This document shows, piece by piece, positions 10,607 through 23,200 of a stretch of 64,000 bases of DNA (position 1 is its first letter; every line of letters starts with the position of its first letter). Origin of the DNA: Climacium dendroides (lineage: Eukaryota > Streptophyta > Bryopsida > Hypnales > Climaciaceae); contig OX467090.1 in NCBI GenBank assembly GCA_950106755.1, positions 744,001-808,000 of the forward strand. The letters run 5' to 3'. The notes beneath the pieces are model-generated. The model was not told the DNA's origin, searched no databases, and worked only from the letters and a program-made list of their open reading frames with translations. Both the position numbers and the translations under genes were made by a program.

Positions 10607-10832
10607 CACTATAAGAAACCAAAATTTATTGATGTCAAAAGGAACGGATTTTAGGTGATATTGAAAAAAACAAACCCATGTTTTTATGCCAACAATGATG
10701 TCCAATATAACATCAATGGACATCATTGTTGACATAAAAACATGGATTTTTTTTTATGTCACCTTTGATGTCACCTAAAATCCGTTCCTTTTGATGTCAA
10801 TCCGTCACGTAAAACAAGGTTTTCTTATAGTG
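10607..10832. mobile_element. CACTA-type MITE
   Basis: 226 bp foldback with ends CACTATAAGAAACC...TTTTCTTATAGTG and a 3-bp duplication ACC on both sides (10604-10606, 10833-10835). Ends and 3-bp duplication are those of CACTA (En/Spm) elements. Long internal complementary arms (for example AACGGATTTTAGGTGA and its complement) fold on each other. It sits just upstream of the FCP1-like start codon, in its leader or promoter. Confidence 0.85.
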
Positions 10833-11199
10833 ACCTATGGACTCCCTCCGAGGATCCCTTATCAGAGCCCTACAGATTGGACCTCTGGTAACAAACGGCA
10901 GCAATCGTGTCCAGTCACGCCAAATGACACGAATTCTAAGAGCCATCATTGCTCAAAATGAAGGCAGAAGAGTAATGAGTCCATCAGAACAAGAGGGCGC
11001 ATTTTACCTTCCTCCGCGTAGAACCGGAAGGTTCATCTTGGTTTTCCATTGCCAATAGTGCATGACTATGAGGTACCAATTGCTCATTGATTGGTTGTGC
11101 CTCATCTACGTTCAGGTGTGGTGAAGGCATTGGTGGAAGAGAATGTGCGACAACAGAAGGGCCTTTTGTCATAGCACAAGGAAGCACAAATCCTACCCT

Positions 11200-14100
11200 T
11201 AGGTGTTAAATTGATGTAAAACACCTTAGATGACTCGTGTATCGTTCCCACAGGATTTCAACGTTAGTTTCCTCAAGATATCCGGAACAGGATTCGGAAA
11301 ACACCAAAACCAAGCAAAACCGGATCTGAATATTTGCAACATGAAACTCTCTCAATACCCTCTCTTCTCCATAATTCAATTTCCTTACATCCACACCAAG
11401 TCTTCCACCAGTAATCGAACAAGGAGGAATGTCATAATCCTGTGCTTCTCTCTATCCGGATCAACTTAGACGGATGCGGAACCGGAAAGAGGATTTCTAT
11501 CCGGTTATAGTAACTCACAAAATCTTAGTTTAACCTCTACCAAGAGGGTTCCGCTCTTTGGTTTTAGGAAGGGAACGTAAACCCTACCCTTCAAACGTGT
11601 TTGGAGTGAAATGAAGATCCACTTAAAATAACAACAACAAACACCAGAATAGGAAATAGTTACTTCCTCACAACTAACTCGGATGTTGATCCAGACTAGC
11701 AGGTCACTCAAAAAACCCCTATTATCCTCTCAGTACTACAACGACAGACCTATCCGGATAGGACCCCAAGAGCATGATCCGGCACCCAATAACTGAGAGA
11801 TCCTAACTACCTTCCTGTTCCTCTCTTCTGGATTCAGTAGAACCTCATCAGACGTCAGTTGGCGTTCGTTCTCCCTCCTAAAGAATTCACCCAACCTAAG
11901 AATGGCTATCCTACTCAGAAGACACCCAAGGAACTTCAGCAACCAGAACTCCCTCTCAGTACACAAAGTTTTCCTTAACCAAACCTCAATGCTCTCAAAA
12001 TCAGATCCTAGACAGAATCCGGGGGCTACTTGTCTTCCTCCACACTTGCAAACCAGCTACCCGCACTAAACAATGGTTCTAGCATTGCACGGCATACCAA
12101 TACAGAACTTAGCCTTTTCAGGCCAGCACTTATGAAGTGGAAATCTGAAATCAATTCACAAAGTGTTGAAAAACACAAATATGAAAACACACCCGCCCGG
12201 GGCTTCAAGCTAACTTCAGCCCCCTAAATACACATCCCAAGGAACCCTAAAGGTCCTAAGGAATAAAACTAAAGGACAGGAGAATGACAGGTGTCATTCC
12301 TTATCCTTCTAAGTTGACTTTCCTACCAACCCCATCCGATCCGCAAAATGTGGATCTCAGATCCTAAAAATCCGGAAAGTGCAGTCCAAGTGCATGCACC
12401 TGAAAAGCACCTCCCAAGCTACTTCCTACCTACCAAAAACTTGGGTTTTCGGCTGACCATGCTAGGGTCGCTTCCCAGAAACTTCCTAACTACTTTCCTA
12501 CCTATTTCCTAGCCTTCTTTGGAGAAGGTTCCTCTAACTTTGTTGCCCCCTTCCTAGCTGGTTGTTTCCTACTGGCTGACGGTTTCCCACTCAAGGGTGG
12601 CTTCCCTTTAGATGGTGTTGAAGTTTTCCCCTTGAACTTCGTTGGTGAGATTTGCTCAGGTTTCGACTCCTCTTCTGATCTGGTGTCTTCCGAATCTTCT
12701 TCTCCGGATCTCGACAGACTTTCTTTCTGCTCAGATTGGTTTGGAGATTCGTCCTCCGCGGATTATTGACTCCTTGGAGGCACGTCTCTTCCTCTGATGG
12801 GAGTAACCTTCTTCACAGTCTTCTTGGCGGTTGAGGATTGAGAGCTTTTACTCGGTGGTGTGCCTAGGTCAGATTCCGACTTCCGAATTTGAGTCTTCGA
12901 TCCGGATCCGTGCACTGATCCTTCTTTCCTCCCCTCCATACTTTTAGACGTTGGTGTCAACTCCTCCTCCTGCCTTTCCTGCTTGGCTGGCGTCTTTGTT
13001 GGAGTCTTTGTGGGTGCATCCTTCTTGGTTGGCTCCATCTCCTCATCCTCCTTCTTTATTCCGGATCCTGGAAACTGTTCTGCTTGGTGAAGAACATCTC
13101 TGACTTCAAACATGAACTTCTCCATTTCTTCGGAATACTCTGCCAATACCAGGACAACCTTACCTGCAGCTTCCGGTCCTGCCTCATGGATTCTCTCATC
13201 ATAGAGTTTGGCTTTGTTCACAACATCCGCAGTGTTGGAAACAAAGGCCCCAACTCTCTTAATGACCCCCTAACTTAAACTCTGAGGTAAGCCGTTCCAC
13301 CTCTCTCTTCTTTTCCTCACCCTTCTCAATTTGTCGCTGGAGATCCACATTCCTCTCAGTCAACTCCTTGATGCGGGTCTCCCACTTCCGGTTTTCACTA
13401 TCCCGGAGCAACCTTTCTACTCTCTCTGCGAGCTCTGACACTTTGATCCCTCCAAGCAGTCCACATACATTCCTCACTGCTCCTCTTTCCGTGACAAACT
13501 CCTCCCGGACTCTTCCTAAGTCCGAAATGATCCTCCCCAAAGTATCCTCTCTTAGAACTTCCGGTTCCGGCGAGGCTTTCCCTTTTCCTTTGGATCCCTT
13601 CTTAGAAGAGACTGACACCCTCTCAGCCTCTGTTCTCCTTTCGGAAGGCTCCTTCATTCTCTTTGAGTATTCCCCCTCAGATCCCTCATCTGGTCCTTCC
13701 TTTCTCTCTTCTTCCTCTTCCTCTCGGGGTGGGGTAAGATTAAGTTTCACTAGGGTGACTGCGGCCTTGTACATGGTCTTTTCTGAAGTTTTCAGAGTAC
13801 CTAGGGAGTCGTACAAGTGAAAGAGGAATGGCCCAATGGGGTTGGCCTTTGCGTTTCCTAGGGCGTTTACCATCTTCCCTACCAGATCTTTCACTATTCC
13901 TCTCCAAAACACTTTCCTTTCCCCACTCAACGCTCCGAAGATCGTATTGGCCCAAGTTACCGTGATCCGGTTTGGCCGTTCCGGATACAGGATTGGTACT
14001 ATAAATTCTAACATCCTCCTCTCTCTTGCCACCTTGCAATCTGCTACTACGTAGCCATCCTTAGGGTGAGGAGGATTAGAGAATTTACCTTCCGCGAATT

Positions 14101-14840
14101 TGTGAACCCGCGAAGCCATCCCCTCTCTAGATCGAGGAAAGTCGTAGACCCTCTTCCAAATGTCCTCCGTCCACTTTCCAGGCAGAGCTCGGACGGTCTT
14201 GATCCACTCGTTCGACTGCTCATTCATCAACTCCCGGATCATTTCCTCGCTCTTCAAGCTCCATGGTCGGCAAAGGAATCCCGCACACCCAAGTTGGCCC
14301 AGATCCTCCTCCAGCTGCTTCCTCTCTCCGTCATCCTTCGGAATCACTGGACAAATGCTCTTGATCTTGAAAGGAGATGACCCGCTTGCTTTTGCCTTCA
14401 CCATGGTTGCAGAACTCTCCAAAACACTCACCACTCAAACCTCCTATCCTTTTCTTGCCACAGCTCCCGGTCAATCCTCTTTCTCTCCACGATAGGATCC
14501 GGAAAGTAAGATCACCCAATCCTCTCACACCTCTAAAGACAGACCTCACTCTAAGAGTGCTCCCAGACCACAAAGACACAATGAGGTTTGAGGAACCAAA
14601 CCCTGCGTATCCTTTCTTGGCAGTCACAGCCGTTGGGAAAGTAGCCGTTTCCGCAATCATCGCGGAGGAATCTAGCCGTTAAACAATCCTCTGTGATGTA
14701 TGGGATTACCGTTGGATCCGGGATTTCCTTTTCCCGTCTCGATAATCTTCCAGTAGCGTGCGGATGCGTTTGCTTCCGGCCCCGGTATATTTTTCCGATC
14801 CCTGTTTAGTTCCTTGGATGCGGATCCAGTTCCGGATCTT
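11200..14840 (-). mobile_element. Gag-like element C, nested in the 30 kb insertion
   Basis: Minus-strand element related to A and B. Its 3' side near 11200-11260 aligns with the A-element 3' end (GATGAC.CG...ATCGTTCC). The ORF start is at 14404, with ~440 bp of leader. I could not fix the outer ends or a target duplication: the left end is probably the TGTTAAATTG at ~11203 and the right end is near 14840. It separates the FCP1-like gene from the GQH-motif gene. Confidence 0.6.
12763..14404 (-). pseudogene. Gag-like ORF of element C, one frameshift
   Basis: Start ATG at 14404 (MVKAKASG). Shares with A and B the order LEEDL..LGC.G...RPW.LK.EEMI, then W.TEDIWKRVY.F, GKF...PKDGY.VADC, then L.F.VPILYPERP.R.TVTWANTIFGAL. 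A highly charged middle part and a predicted coiled coil (about 13260-13520) follow. The frame breaks near 13240-13260 (TAA) and continues in another frame as a Lys/Thr/Ser-rich tail to TAA at 12763. No catalytic domain. Likely a structural (gag-like) protein. Confidence 0.7.
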
Positions 14841-15240
14841 TAGGAAAACAGGAAACTTACAATATTTTTCTTAACCAAATTATCTATCTACTACTAATCC
14901 AATAGTGAGGTAGAGTTAATATTAGTAATATAATTAGTTTACCATTTTGTAAATCAAAAAATTTTACCAATGTCAACTCTTTACTTCTAAATTCTATATA
15001 ACCAACTTCATCCTCTCATTTTGGTCTACGACACCTTTCTCAGGCAAGCAATCGACATTCAGGTGGCCTGCAATTCAAGAATCAGGAAAAATAGTTTTCG
15101 TGAGAAATCCATTTATTACAATTTCATGAAATGAGTTTTTATTTACAAAACTAGTCCTACATTTTCTGTACCACCTGAATTGCTTCTAGTCGGCATGTTG
15201 TATCTACAATTGAATCTCTAGCCCAAAGACTACAATACAA
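14841..15240. other. Short AT-rich gap between element C and the GQH-motif gene
   Basis: AT-rich with TTAATATTAGTAATATAATTA-like runs. No ORF. Presumably 3' flank of the GQH-motif gene. Confidence 0.5.
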
Positions 15241-15260
15241 TTCAACGCAAGTCGCGTTGA
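15240..15260. repeat. Palindrome copy, 3' flank of the GQH-motif gene
   Basis: ATTCAACGCAAGTCGCGTTGA: GC-armed palindrome of the same family with C-to-T-type changes in the arms. It lies just past the stop codon at 15285. Confidence 0.65.
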
Positions 15261-16333
15261 GACTACACATAGGACACTGAATGGTCATTGGGCACAACCT
15301 GCAGGTGGTTCCTCGGAGGGTTGGTCAGAACTTGCTTGCGTAGGCCCGGAATCATCCACTAGCAGGATGTGCGCAATGCCAACATCCTCCATTGCGGTGT
15401 CTCCCTCGCCGACGTTGACACCACTCTGTTCAATGGCCTCTGGAGCTTCCTCTGTCGGCGGGAGTGGCATCGAGACAGGATCCGCACCAGGAAGAGGTGG
15501 AGGCGCATTGTCCAAGTGCACCGGGCTTGAGGCATTGTTGATGTTGGAACTGGAGGGTTGGCCTTGCAGCATCATCGGAGGCGACTGCATCGCGGGCTGT
15601 AGCTCAGCAAGAGGTTGGATTCCGACCCTCGACATTAACAACTGTATGATCTCCTTGTTCCTCCGGGACTCCTCTTTCATCCAGTCCATGTTGCGCTGGT
15701 GCATCTCCATGTTCAACAGCCGCTCGTTTGCATTGTCAGCTCTCATTTGAGCCAACGCTAGCTCCGTTTGCTTCTGTGAATTCTTCGTCTGCTTCTGCAG
15801 AGCCGCTAGAGATTCTGTGGTGGACCTCTGAATTTCGGCCAGTTGCTGGACGACACTGTTGATGGGATCTGCCTTCCTCTTCTTCTGTGGCCGTCCAGAA
15901 GGAGTGGGCGTCCACGGCGTCTGTGATAAGGGCGGAAGCATGGATGAAGCAGACGACCCCGGCACGTCGGTGTGTCGTCTCGTTGGTGTGGGCATCTCTT
16001 CAATGCCTACATTATGATCATCCATCTCCATAATGTCGTCTTCCTCCTCATTGGTGGAAATGTCTTCTACATCATCGTAGACTGGAGCCGCCTTCTTTCT
16101 GGCTGGAGACTCCTAACTTGATCTCAATTTCCGCTTGGAGGAGGAACTGGGACCTTCACCACTCTGGATGGGATACCTAGTGTCGAGAAAATCTGCCTTA
16201 TCCAATGTGTAGGCCTTCGAACAGATTTTCTCCCAATCAGGGGATTCCACTGCGAATCCAACAGCGTACACGTCTACAGATGACATCTACAAGGGAGAGA
16301 AGCAGAAGGTTAGAATACAATTGTAGGCAATGA

Positions 16334-16422
16334 CAATTCAGCGCGACTCGCGCTGAATTGACGAGTGCGTGAAACCATGAAATTGAAGAGGAAGGAAACA
16401 AATCAGCGCTAGTCGCGTTGAT
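16334..16422. repeat. Two palindromes in an intron of the GQH-motif gene
   Basis: 16334-16360 is a perfect 27 bp odd palindrome with 13 bp arms (CAATTCAGCGCGA) around one C. 16402-16422 is a diverged copy (ATCAGCGCT, centre, AGTCGCGTTGAT). Both lie between the donor at 16442 and the acceptor at 16286. Confidence 0.85.
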
Positions 16423-17697
16423 CGGCAGTTAAGGGACATACCACTACAGCGCATGTAAGTTTGCCTCCCGCAAAACAAGAGAAGATGCACCAGAAACACC
16501 TTCGGCGGCTTATTCGACGCCGAAATATCTCCGAGGCGGTCATTCTTTCCTGCATTGTACGTGGAGTAGTCCAATAAGAAGGAAGCCAGAATCTCGTTCG
16601 ACTCCACGAAGTGCAAGACCTGTGCCTGTTCCTTCTCATCGCCGCAAATAAAGAGCCAGGAGGGAACATTCTGAAGTACCGAGTCGTACATCTTGCGGAG
16701 TGACATCATTACTTCCTTGAAGTAAGGGCTATCCATAGTGGAGCTCCCTTTATTCTCAACTCCAGGTAATGTCCTGAAGTCAATCACGCCCAACGCCATT
16801 CACTTTGACGTGTCTAGATCCCATGCTCTCACTGGCCACTCCATAAAACTATTAGTGCTTTCAACGTATGGGCGGTAATAACCCTTGGCCGTAGGTTTCT
16901 CGAATTTATTCTTGTGATGAAGAAATACGTTGAAAAATTCGAATGCTTGTGGGGAGAGCTCCGCACAAGTCTTATTCTTTTGGTTGACGGATTTTGCTCT
17001 CCCAAAGTAGGCCTCTCCAGGTCGGTCGAGGAGCACGTCCATTGTGGCTTTGGAAAACATTCGCGACGTCTTGAATGCTTTCCAATTGTCCTTGATGATT
17101 TTGTTCTTGGCATTCATCAGTCCAAGCTCAGGATCGATTTGGTGAAGCTCTTTCTTCACCAAGTGCTTGCGCTTCCGCCTCTCCGACCACTCCCTGGCGG
17201 TATAGCAACTCTGTAGTACAGACGACACGGCCTTCACCGTCACCTTCGGATAAGGCAAGGTGCGTTTTTCTCCCGTCTGATTCAGCATATGCTTAGCGAG
17301 TGTTGCCAATTCGTCATAGCTCAGGTTTCCCAGATGCTTGAAGAATTCTCGGTTGAGAAGGCAGTTATCTGGGTTCCATCCTTCCCTTGCATTGAACTTT
17401 CTCCGCGTGTCTGGGTTGATGAGCTCCTCGATTGTGGCCGCAGTGATAACCTCGCTCCAGAGCTTGTACACTTCCTCTGGGGCCGTGATTAGCTTGAGCT
17501 CATTCGTGAGCTTCAGCTTCTCCTCCTTGGACTTTGTCTTTGCGATTCGGAGGTTCTTGTTCACGTCAATCATCGAGAACCGCAAGAAGACGGCTTTCTC
17601 GAAGTCTTGAGGATCGTGCACAACACTTTCATTAGACAAGGTGGTTTAATGATATTTGAATTAGCATTGCTAGTTGACTTGAGCCAAACTTGATACA

Positions 17698-17716
17698 TCA
17701 GCGCGAACCGCGCTGA
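17698..17716. repeat. Palindrome in the first intron of the GQH-motif gene
   Basis: TCAGCGCGAACCGCGCTGA, just inside the intron after the donor at ~17730. Arms of 8-9 bp. Confidence 0.8.
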
Positions 17717-19237
17717 AATGCATACATACCTGGAAGGACTCTCTGTTTCTTCTTGCTTCAACCGTGCGTCTTGTAGCCGTGCTGGTCCCGACGGACGCTG
17801 CCTGCGTAGGATTTCTTGGCTTCCCCATAGCCTCCCACACTGACCGTGCTCCAAGGATATTTGTTGCCCATGACGGCTGCGCAACCTGGAAATGGTTTGT
17901 CCTATTGTAGAATGCGGAGATGAGCCTGAGCTTCTCTGCGTCATTTGACCAAACCACGAAGCACTTCCATTTCCGGAAGTGTTCCCTCTCCGTGCGGTCC
18001 ACCTTGTTGGCGTCATCCATCATCCACTTACTAGCGGCCACGCTGTGCTGCCCATTGATGATGTAGAAATTGCCTTTTTCAATCTCTGCCCACTCCTTTG
18101 GTTTTTCATTGTATCCAACCGGCATGATGCAGAGCGTTTGTCTCGTGCTCTTGTCGGGCATATTTAGTAGCCAGTTCACTAAATCCTCGACGATTCAGTC
18201 CTCCTTCAAGCGGATGTTGAATGTTGCAAGAGGTGGGACTAGTTGAGAGATGTCAATCTCTTTCTTGTCATCAGTCTTGAAGATGTAGGCGTCCTCACAA
18301 GTGGTCCAGAACTTCTTGTACACCTTGCTTACTTCTTCATAGTCTGGCTTTCTTTCCGTTGCTCGAGAATGAGGGACATGTGCCATCTCGTCAACGTAAC
18401 TTGCCTCCGCAACTTCAGATACCTTAGAGGACCTTGCCAGAGGTGCCTGCACGGACGGGGATGCCTTACTTTTCTTCCCTTTCTTATTTTCCGGGGTCTT
18501 CTCTATCGGCTTTCTTGAATTTCTGGTTCCCTGAGCGCCTCCGGATTCCTGCGTGCTGTTGAGTCTGGAGCCCTGACTCACACCCTGTCTGGAGGTGTCC
18601 ATTGAGACGGATCTCGGCCGGCTTAACTCGGTCTACATTGCCAGCTTCCCTTTGAGTTGATCGAAGTCCTTGAACAAGGCACGGATCTTGCTACAAAGCT
18701 TCTTGTGGTTCAGGGGCGTGCCATCTGAATTCTGCCACTCATTGTTATCAATTTTTTTCTCCAACTCCTTTATTTCGTCCCGGAACGGCGTGGGTTCTAG
18801 GCTTGCGAGGAGGGGTGTCATCACATACGGAATGAGGATGGAGTTTAGGCAGATTGTGAAGTGGTACTGGTCTTGAGGGGAAACGTTGGGAAATGTTGTC
18901 ACACACTTCACTCTAACCATGGGGAGGGTGTTTGTTTCTAGATCTTTTACCATCTCCTCGTAGGAGAGGTTTAGAAACACCTGCGCGTTCTTGAACTTGT
19001 ACGCGAAGCAGAAATTGTTCCTGAAGGGGATCATGTGGAATCCCCACGCTTCAACCCTCTCCGGATGTTTGAACTCCCAGTACTCGCCCTCGATGAGGGA
19101 TCCATCTGTCTCGTTGGGGTCTTCAGGGTACTGAATATCACATCTGTCGAAGTACATTTCCAGTGCTTCCCTGTGTTGATCCATTCTGCGAGGAGAATAA
19201 TAATATGTCAGGTGGCTTGTTATGAATGCACTTGTCG

Positions 19238-19896
19238 GATCAGCGCGAGTCGCGCTGATCTGCATATGGTTTGTGGATTGCTCTTTTCAGACTTGTGTTA
19301 TTGCTTTTCTATTGTAGATGTTGAGGTATTCTCTACTTATGAAGGTGAGGTTAGTTTTTATTGGGTTTTGGTTCTCTATTCTGATGACCTCAGTTAGCCT
19401 ATTTTCTTATCTTTTACGGTAAGACTTGGCGATTCAGCGCGGGTCGCACTGATGTGTATAGATGTTATAAATTTTCTTAGTGGAATTCATATATTGAGGT
19501 TCGTTTTATTTACTCTGAGGTTGTCTGTTATTATAGGAGAGACATTGCAGATCAGCGCGTCTCGCGCTGATCAACAGTGCAGGGTTTTTAAATACTATGG
19601 AATTGTGTTACTACGATTCAGAATGGGTTGTTCTGATTCACATGTCTGGAGATATTAACGTAGCGGAATTTCTAGATTCTAGTTCAATTATATGGTCTTA
19701 GTCGTTTATGTTTTGAGGGGGACATTGCAGATCAGCGCAGCTCGTGCTGATATGCAGTTTTTTGTTTTGGATGACGGGCTCCAGTTAATCACTGTGATCC
19801 TCAAACTATTTATCCTGTAGGCTACCTAGCTATGTAAAAAACTTTTCTAGCTTCTATGATCGTATATTGTCAAATCAACGCAGCTCGCGCTGATTT
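19238..19896. repeat. Palindrome array 1 (five copies) upstream of the left gene arm
   Basis: Copies at 19238-19260 (perfect 11 bp arms, GATCAGCGCGA), 19434-19452, 19550-19572, 19731-19751 and 19875-19893, spaced ~100-200 bp. Several are preceded by GACATTGCAGA, so the repeated unit is slightly larger than the hairpin. The array sits 5' of the GQH-motif gene start at 19184. It mirrors array 2 at 33.1-34.0 kb, 5' of the DUF7869-type gene. Confidence 0.85.
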
Positions 19897-19969
19897 GCAT
19901 TCTGTCATATTTTAGGGTTTTAAGGGCAAGCCTACTTCTGAACTCTTTCGGAATTTCTCACACAAAATC

Positions 19970-20262
19970 CAAAATACATACAGACCCTAAGCAAACCTAA
20001 GCACAGACAGACCCTCAGCCAAACCCTATGACAAGAGCAGCGAACTCTGAAATCAAAAAACTACAGTAACCAACAATGTCCGTATACCAACATGGATTCG
20101 GTAGATAGCAAGAACCTCATAAATCCAGATGAAGAAAATCCAAGCACATATAGACCCTAAGATATTGGTTAAATATTATTCTGCTTTCATACAGATTTGA
20201 AATCCAAACAAACCAAGCCCGAAGCAAACCCAAGCACACATTGACCCTACTAAGGCAAACAC
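19970..20262 (+). repeat. ~40 bp tandem array, segment 1
   Basis: Degenerate repeats of the type ACCCTACTCAGCCAAACCC then TAAGCAAACC..AGCACA. The same array continues at 23802-24225 and 27782-28100. It was one array before elements A1 and A2 inserted. Confidence 0.7.
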
Positions 20263-23200
20263 TGTGGGAATCCGGAAACGGATCAATAATGCAAGAAGTA
20301 GGTACGAAAAATAAAAAATAAATAAATAAATAATAGTTAGAGTGTGATTTTTGGACCAGGTAACTTGAATTAGGAAATAAGCGTTCCGGCACCACCCGTA
20401 ACCGGAACTTATCCAGATCCGGAATCCGAACTCATCCGGAACACAGGAACCTACCGTATAGGTCCCGTAGCTACGGAAGTAGGATACCGTTGAGGCAACG
20501 GACCTGTAGCCGTTGTCCTTAAGACCGTAGAGAGACAGTTTAGTACTTAAGCCGTCTTCCTAGGGTTTCCTCTTCCTTTTTTCTGTTCTGTGTACCTGAG
20601 ACTGTTTGTGTGAGTAGTTGAGGGAAAGAATGGTGAGTTAGCGACTGAGGTAGGACTACTTTCTTTTCGTTCTCACGTAGATCTTATGGCATCCGGACCA
20701 GTACGGAAGACAGCGGTATCTGCCCGGGTTATCTCTCCAGCCATTCCGGATAGCCCGAAACTACACAAACAGTTAGAGGAGGACTTGACTAGATTAGGAT
20801 GTGTCGGTTTACTACACCGACCGTAGAATCTCAAGAGTGAGGAGATGATTCAGGAGCTACTTCACGGAGTGCCGAATCAGTATGAGCTTACTTTGAAAGG
20901 ACGACCAGTCACGTGGACCGAGGACATCTGGGCGGATGTCTATCAGTTCCGGAAGAGTGGGAACGGTTTAGCATCGAGGACGGACCGTTTTGTAGCCGGG
21001 AAGTTCACCGGGACTACCAACCCTAAGGACGGCTTTGCTATCAGCGAGTGTAAGGACGAGAGACATAGGCGGATTCTAGAGTTTCTGGTTCCGATCTTAT
21101 ATCTGAAAAAGCCAACGCGAGTTACCATTACGGTGGCCAACACTATCTTCGGGGCTATGGAGAACCGGATAGTACACTGGGGTAGGATCATAACCGGGAT
21201 AGTGGCTAAATTAGCGGATCACGTGACACGAGCTAAGGCGAGTCCGGTTAGCACGTATTTGTTTCATCTGTACCATCAACAGGAACTTTTGAGTGCGGCG
21301 GAAATAGTTCAGTATGACACCGGAAAGACACTCTTGTCATACGGACTTTCCGGGGAGGAAGCGGAAGACCCGGTCGAGTCAAAACCAGAGGAACTTCCCG
21401 AGGAACGTCTAGCGGACCCAAGGACCAAGAAGAGGAAATCAACCGATCCGGGGTCGAGGATCAAGCCACCGGCAATTGAAAGGGGGGAGTCCAGCAAGGG
21501 ACCGGAGATGGAAACAGAATCCGCATTTTTCAATGCGGGGCTCGATTGGATACGTGAAGCCAAGGTACTTCACGACAGATTATCGGATCTGGTGATAGAT
21601 ACCACGGAAGTGCTTAAGGTGGATCCGGATCAGATCATGGAAGCTGTCAAGCGACTGCCCAAGCCGGAGAATCTGAAGAAGAGGGATGAGTGGATCCAGG
21701 AGTTCGAGGCGGAACGGAACCTACTCCAGACCCGGGTGAATTGGGTGGAAGGGGAAATGGTAGCTGCGAAGGAGAAAGAGAAGGAGGCCCTCGCGCTGGT
21801 CAAAAATCTAACCAGGGCAGTCAACATCAAAGCCGACATCATCACGAAGGCTGCCTTGTTTGACTCCAAGATGATATCCGAAGGCCACATTATCGGAACC
21901 AAGGTAGTTACCATCCTCGTAGACTTCACCGCAAGAATAGAGCGAGTTTTCAAGGAGATCCAGAAGTTGCTAGCGGCCATCGACCCAAACCATGCGATGG
22001 ATTTCTCCACCTTTCCGGAACTTCCTTTTGTCGCAGGTACCCCAGGAAAGCCAGTGGCGGATCAGGCAACCCGGATGGAGGGCCTGAGGGGGATACTCAC
22101 ACCAGCCGAGCCTTCCGCCAGTAAGATACAGATGACGGAGTTGAATTTGAGGCCAACCTCGAAACCGGAACTGGAGTCTAGCGCGAAATCGGTTCCGGTG
22201 CCATCTAAGTTCTCAACTCCGGAAGTTCTCAAGGCACAAACAATGCCAAATTTGATGACTGGAACATTCAAGGTTCCGAGACAGCAGGTTAGGGGAGATC
22301 TCATCAACCGGATCGGTGGAATGACAAATCCAGCTCGGACCAATTCGAAAGGATTTGTGCACATGCAAGAGACCACGCCGGAGAAAGGAAGCGAATCCGC
22401 GACGTTGGAGGATACAACACCAGAGAAGGAGAAGGAAGTCCAAGTTATTGAAGATTCGGATGAGGAGAGTGCCCACTCCACTTCCGGAACCAAAGACGAC
22501 AGCGATCCGTCTCCAGCCACGCGCCATATCCAAACTCGGGCCACAGCAAAAACTACGCCAGCCAAGAACACGAAGGGGACGCCTACCAGCCAAGCGGGGA
22601 GTCGTTCAAAGAAAGGACGGAAGCCAAGACATTAGGATTGGTAGGAAAAGAGGTATAGGATCCGGAATGCGGTTCCGAGCTTGGACCCGGTTTCCGAAAT
22701 TTTAGGCGGATAGTGAGGAAATCCGGTTATCTCGGACGGCTGTTAGCAATCTATCCGGATATCCCGGGAGGTTCAGGGATTGGTGGCTTGGATTTCCGAG
22801 TTTCCTTTTCAGGCTTTTAGAAGTTGACTTTGGGTTTTTGTGTTACTATTTTAAGGGCAGGCAAGTTAGTTGTCGGCCATTCCATTCCATTCCATCCTAC
22901 TCCACTGGATTTTAGTACTTTCACGTATGTATTTTCTTTTCTTAATCTAAGTGAGTCAAGTTACCTTTAGCTGCACTTTTTGAGCTGGGTGTATGCATGG
23001 ATGTCTGATCTGGTATTGGAGGAAGAGAAGGGAGGGAGAGAAGGAATCCGGATCTTGAGCTACGGATCGTCTAGGGGTGGAGCTAGTGAGAAGGAATGCA
23101 GAGCTGAGTAAGGGAGTGCAAGTGCAACATGCTTTTAAACTGCCGGAATGGCAATCCGGAATAGAGGGTAGAGGTCCGTGCGAGTCCGGAACCAAGAGGG

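Larger units (their letters stand above)
15285..19184 (-). pseudogene. GQH-motif (DGQHR/ParB-like?) protein gene with in-frame stops
   Basis: Start ATG at 19184 (MDQHREALEM) after a CTCGCAG acceptor. Exon 1 runs to a GTATGT donor at ~17730; a second exon spans ~17639-16442 (acceptor unclear); a third runs 16286-15285 (TTGTAG acceptor). The frame is conserved for ~3.4 kb except for four isolated stops: TAG 18635, TGA 18197, TGA 16802, TAG 16115. Exon 1 contains FYIINGQHSVAASKWM followed by KCFVVW, reminiscent of the GQH(R) signature of DGQHR/ParB-like domains. The third exon is Gln-rich with a predicted coiled coil (QKQTKNSQKQTE...) and an acidic, Pro-rich tail. Palindromes of the shared family lie upstream, in both introns and in the 3' flank. 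The family assignment is tentative; I do not recognise the rest. Confidence 0.6.

Noticed and set aside
12026..12227. Short ORFs on both strands in the 3' part of element C
   Set aside because: Not conserved in the A or B elements and without recognisable features.
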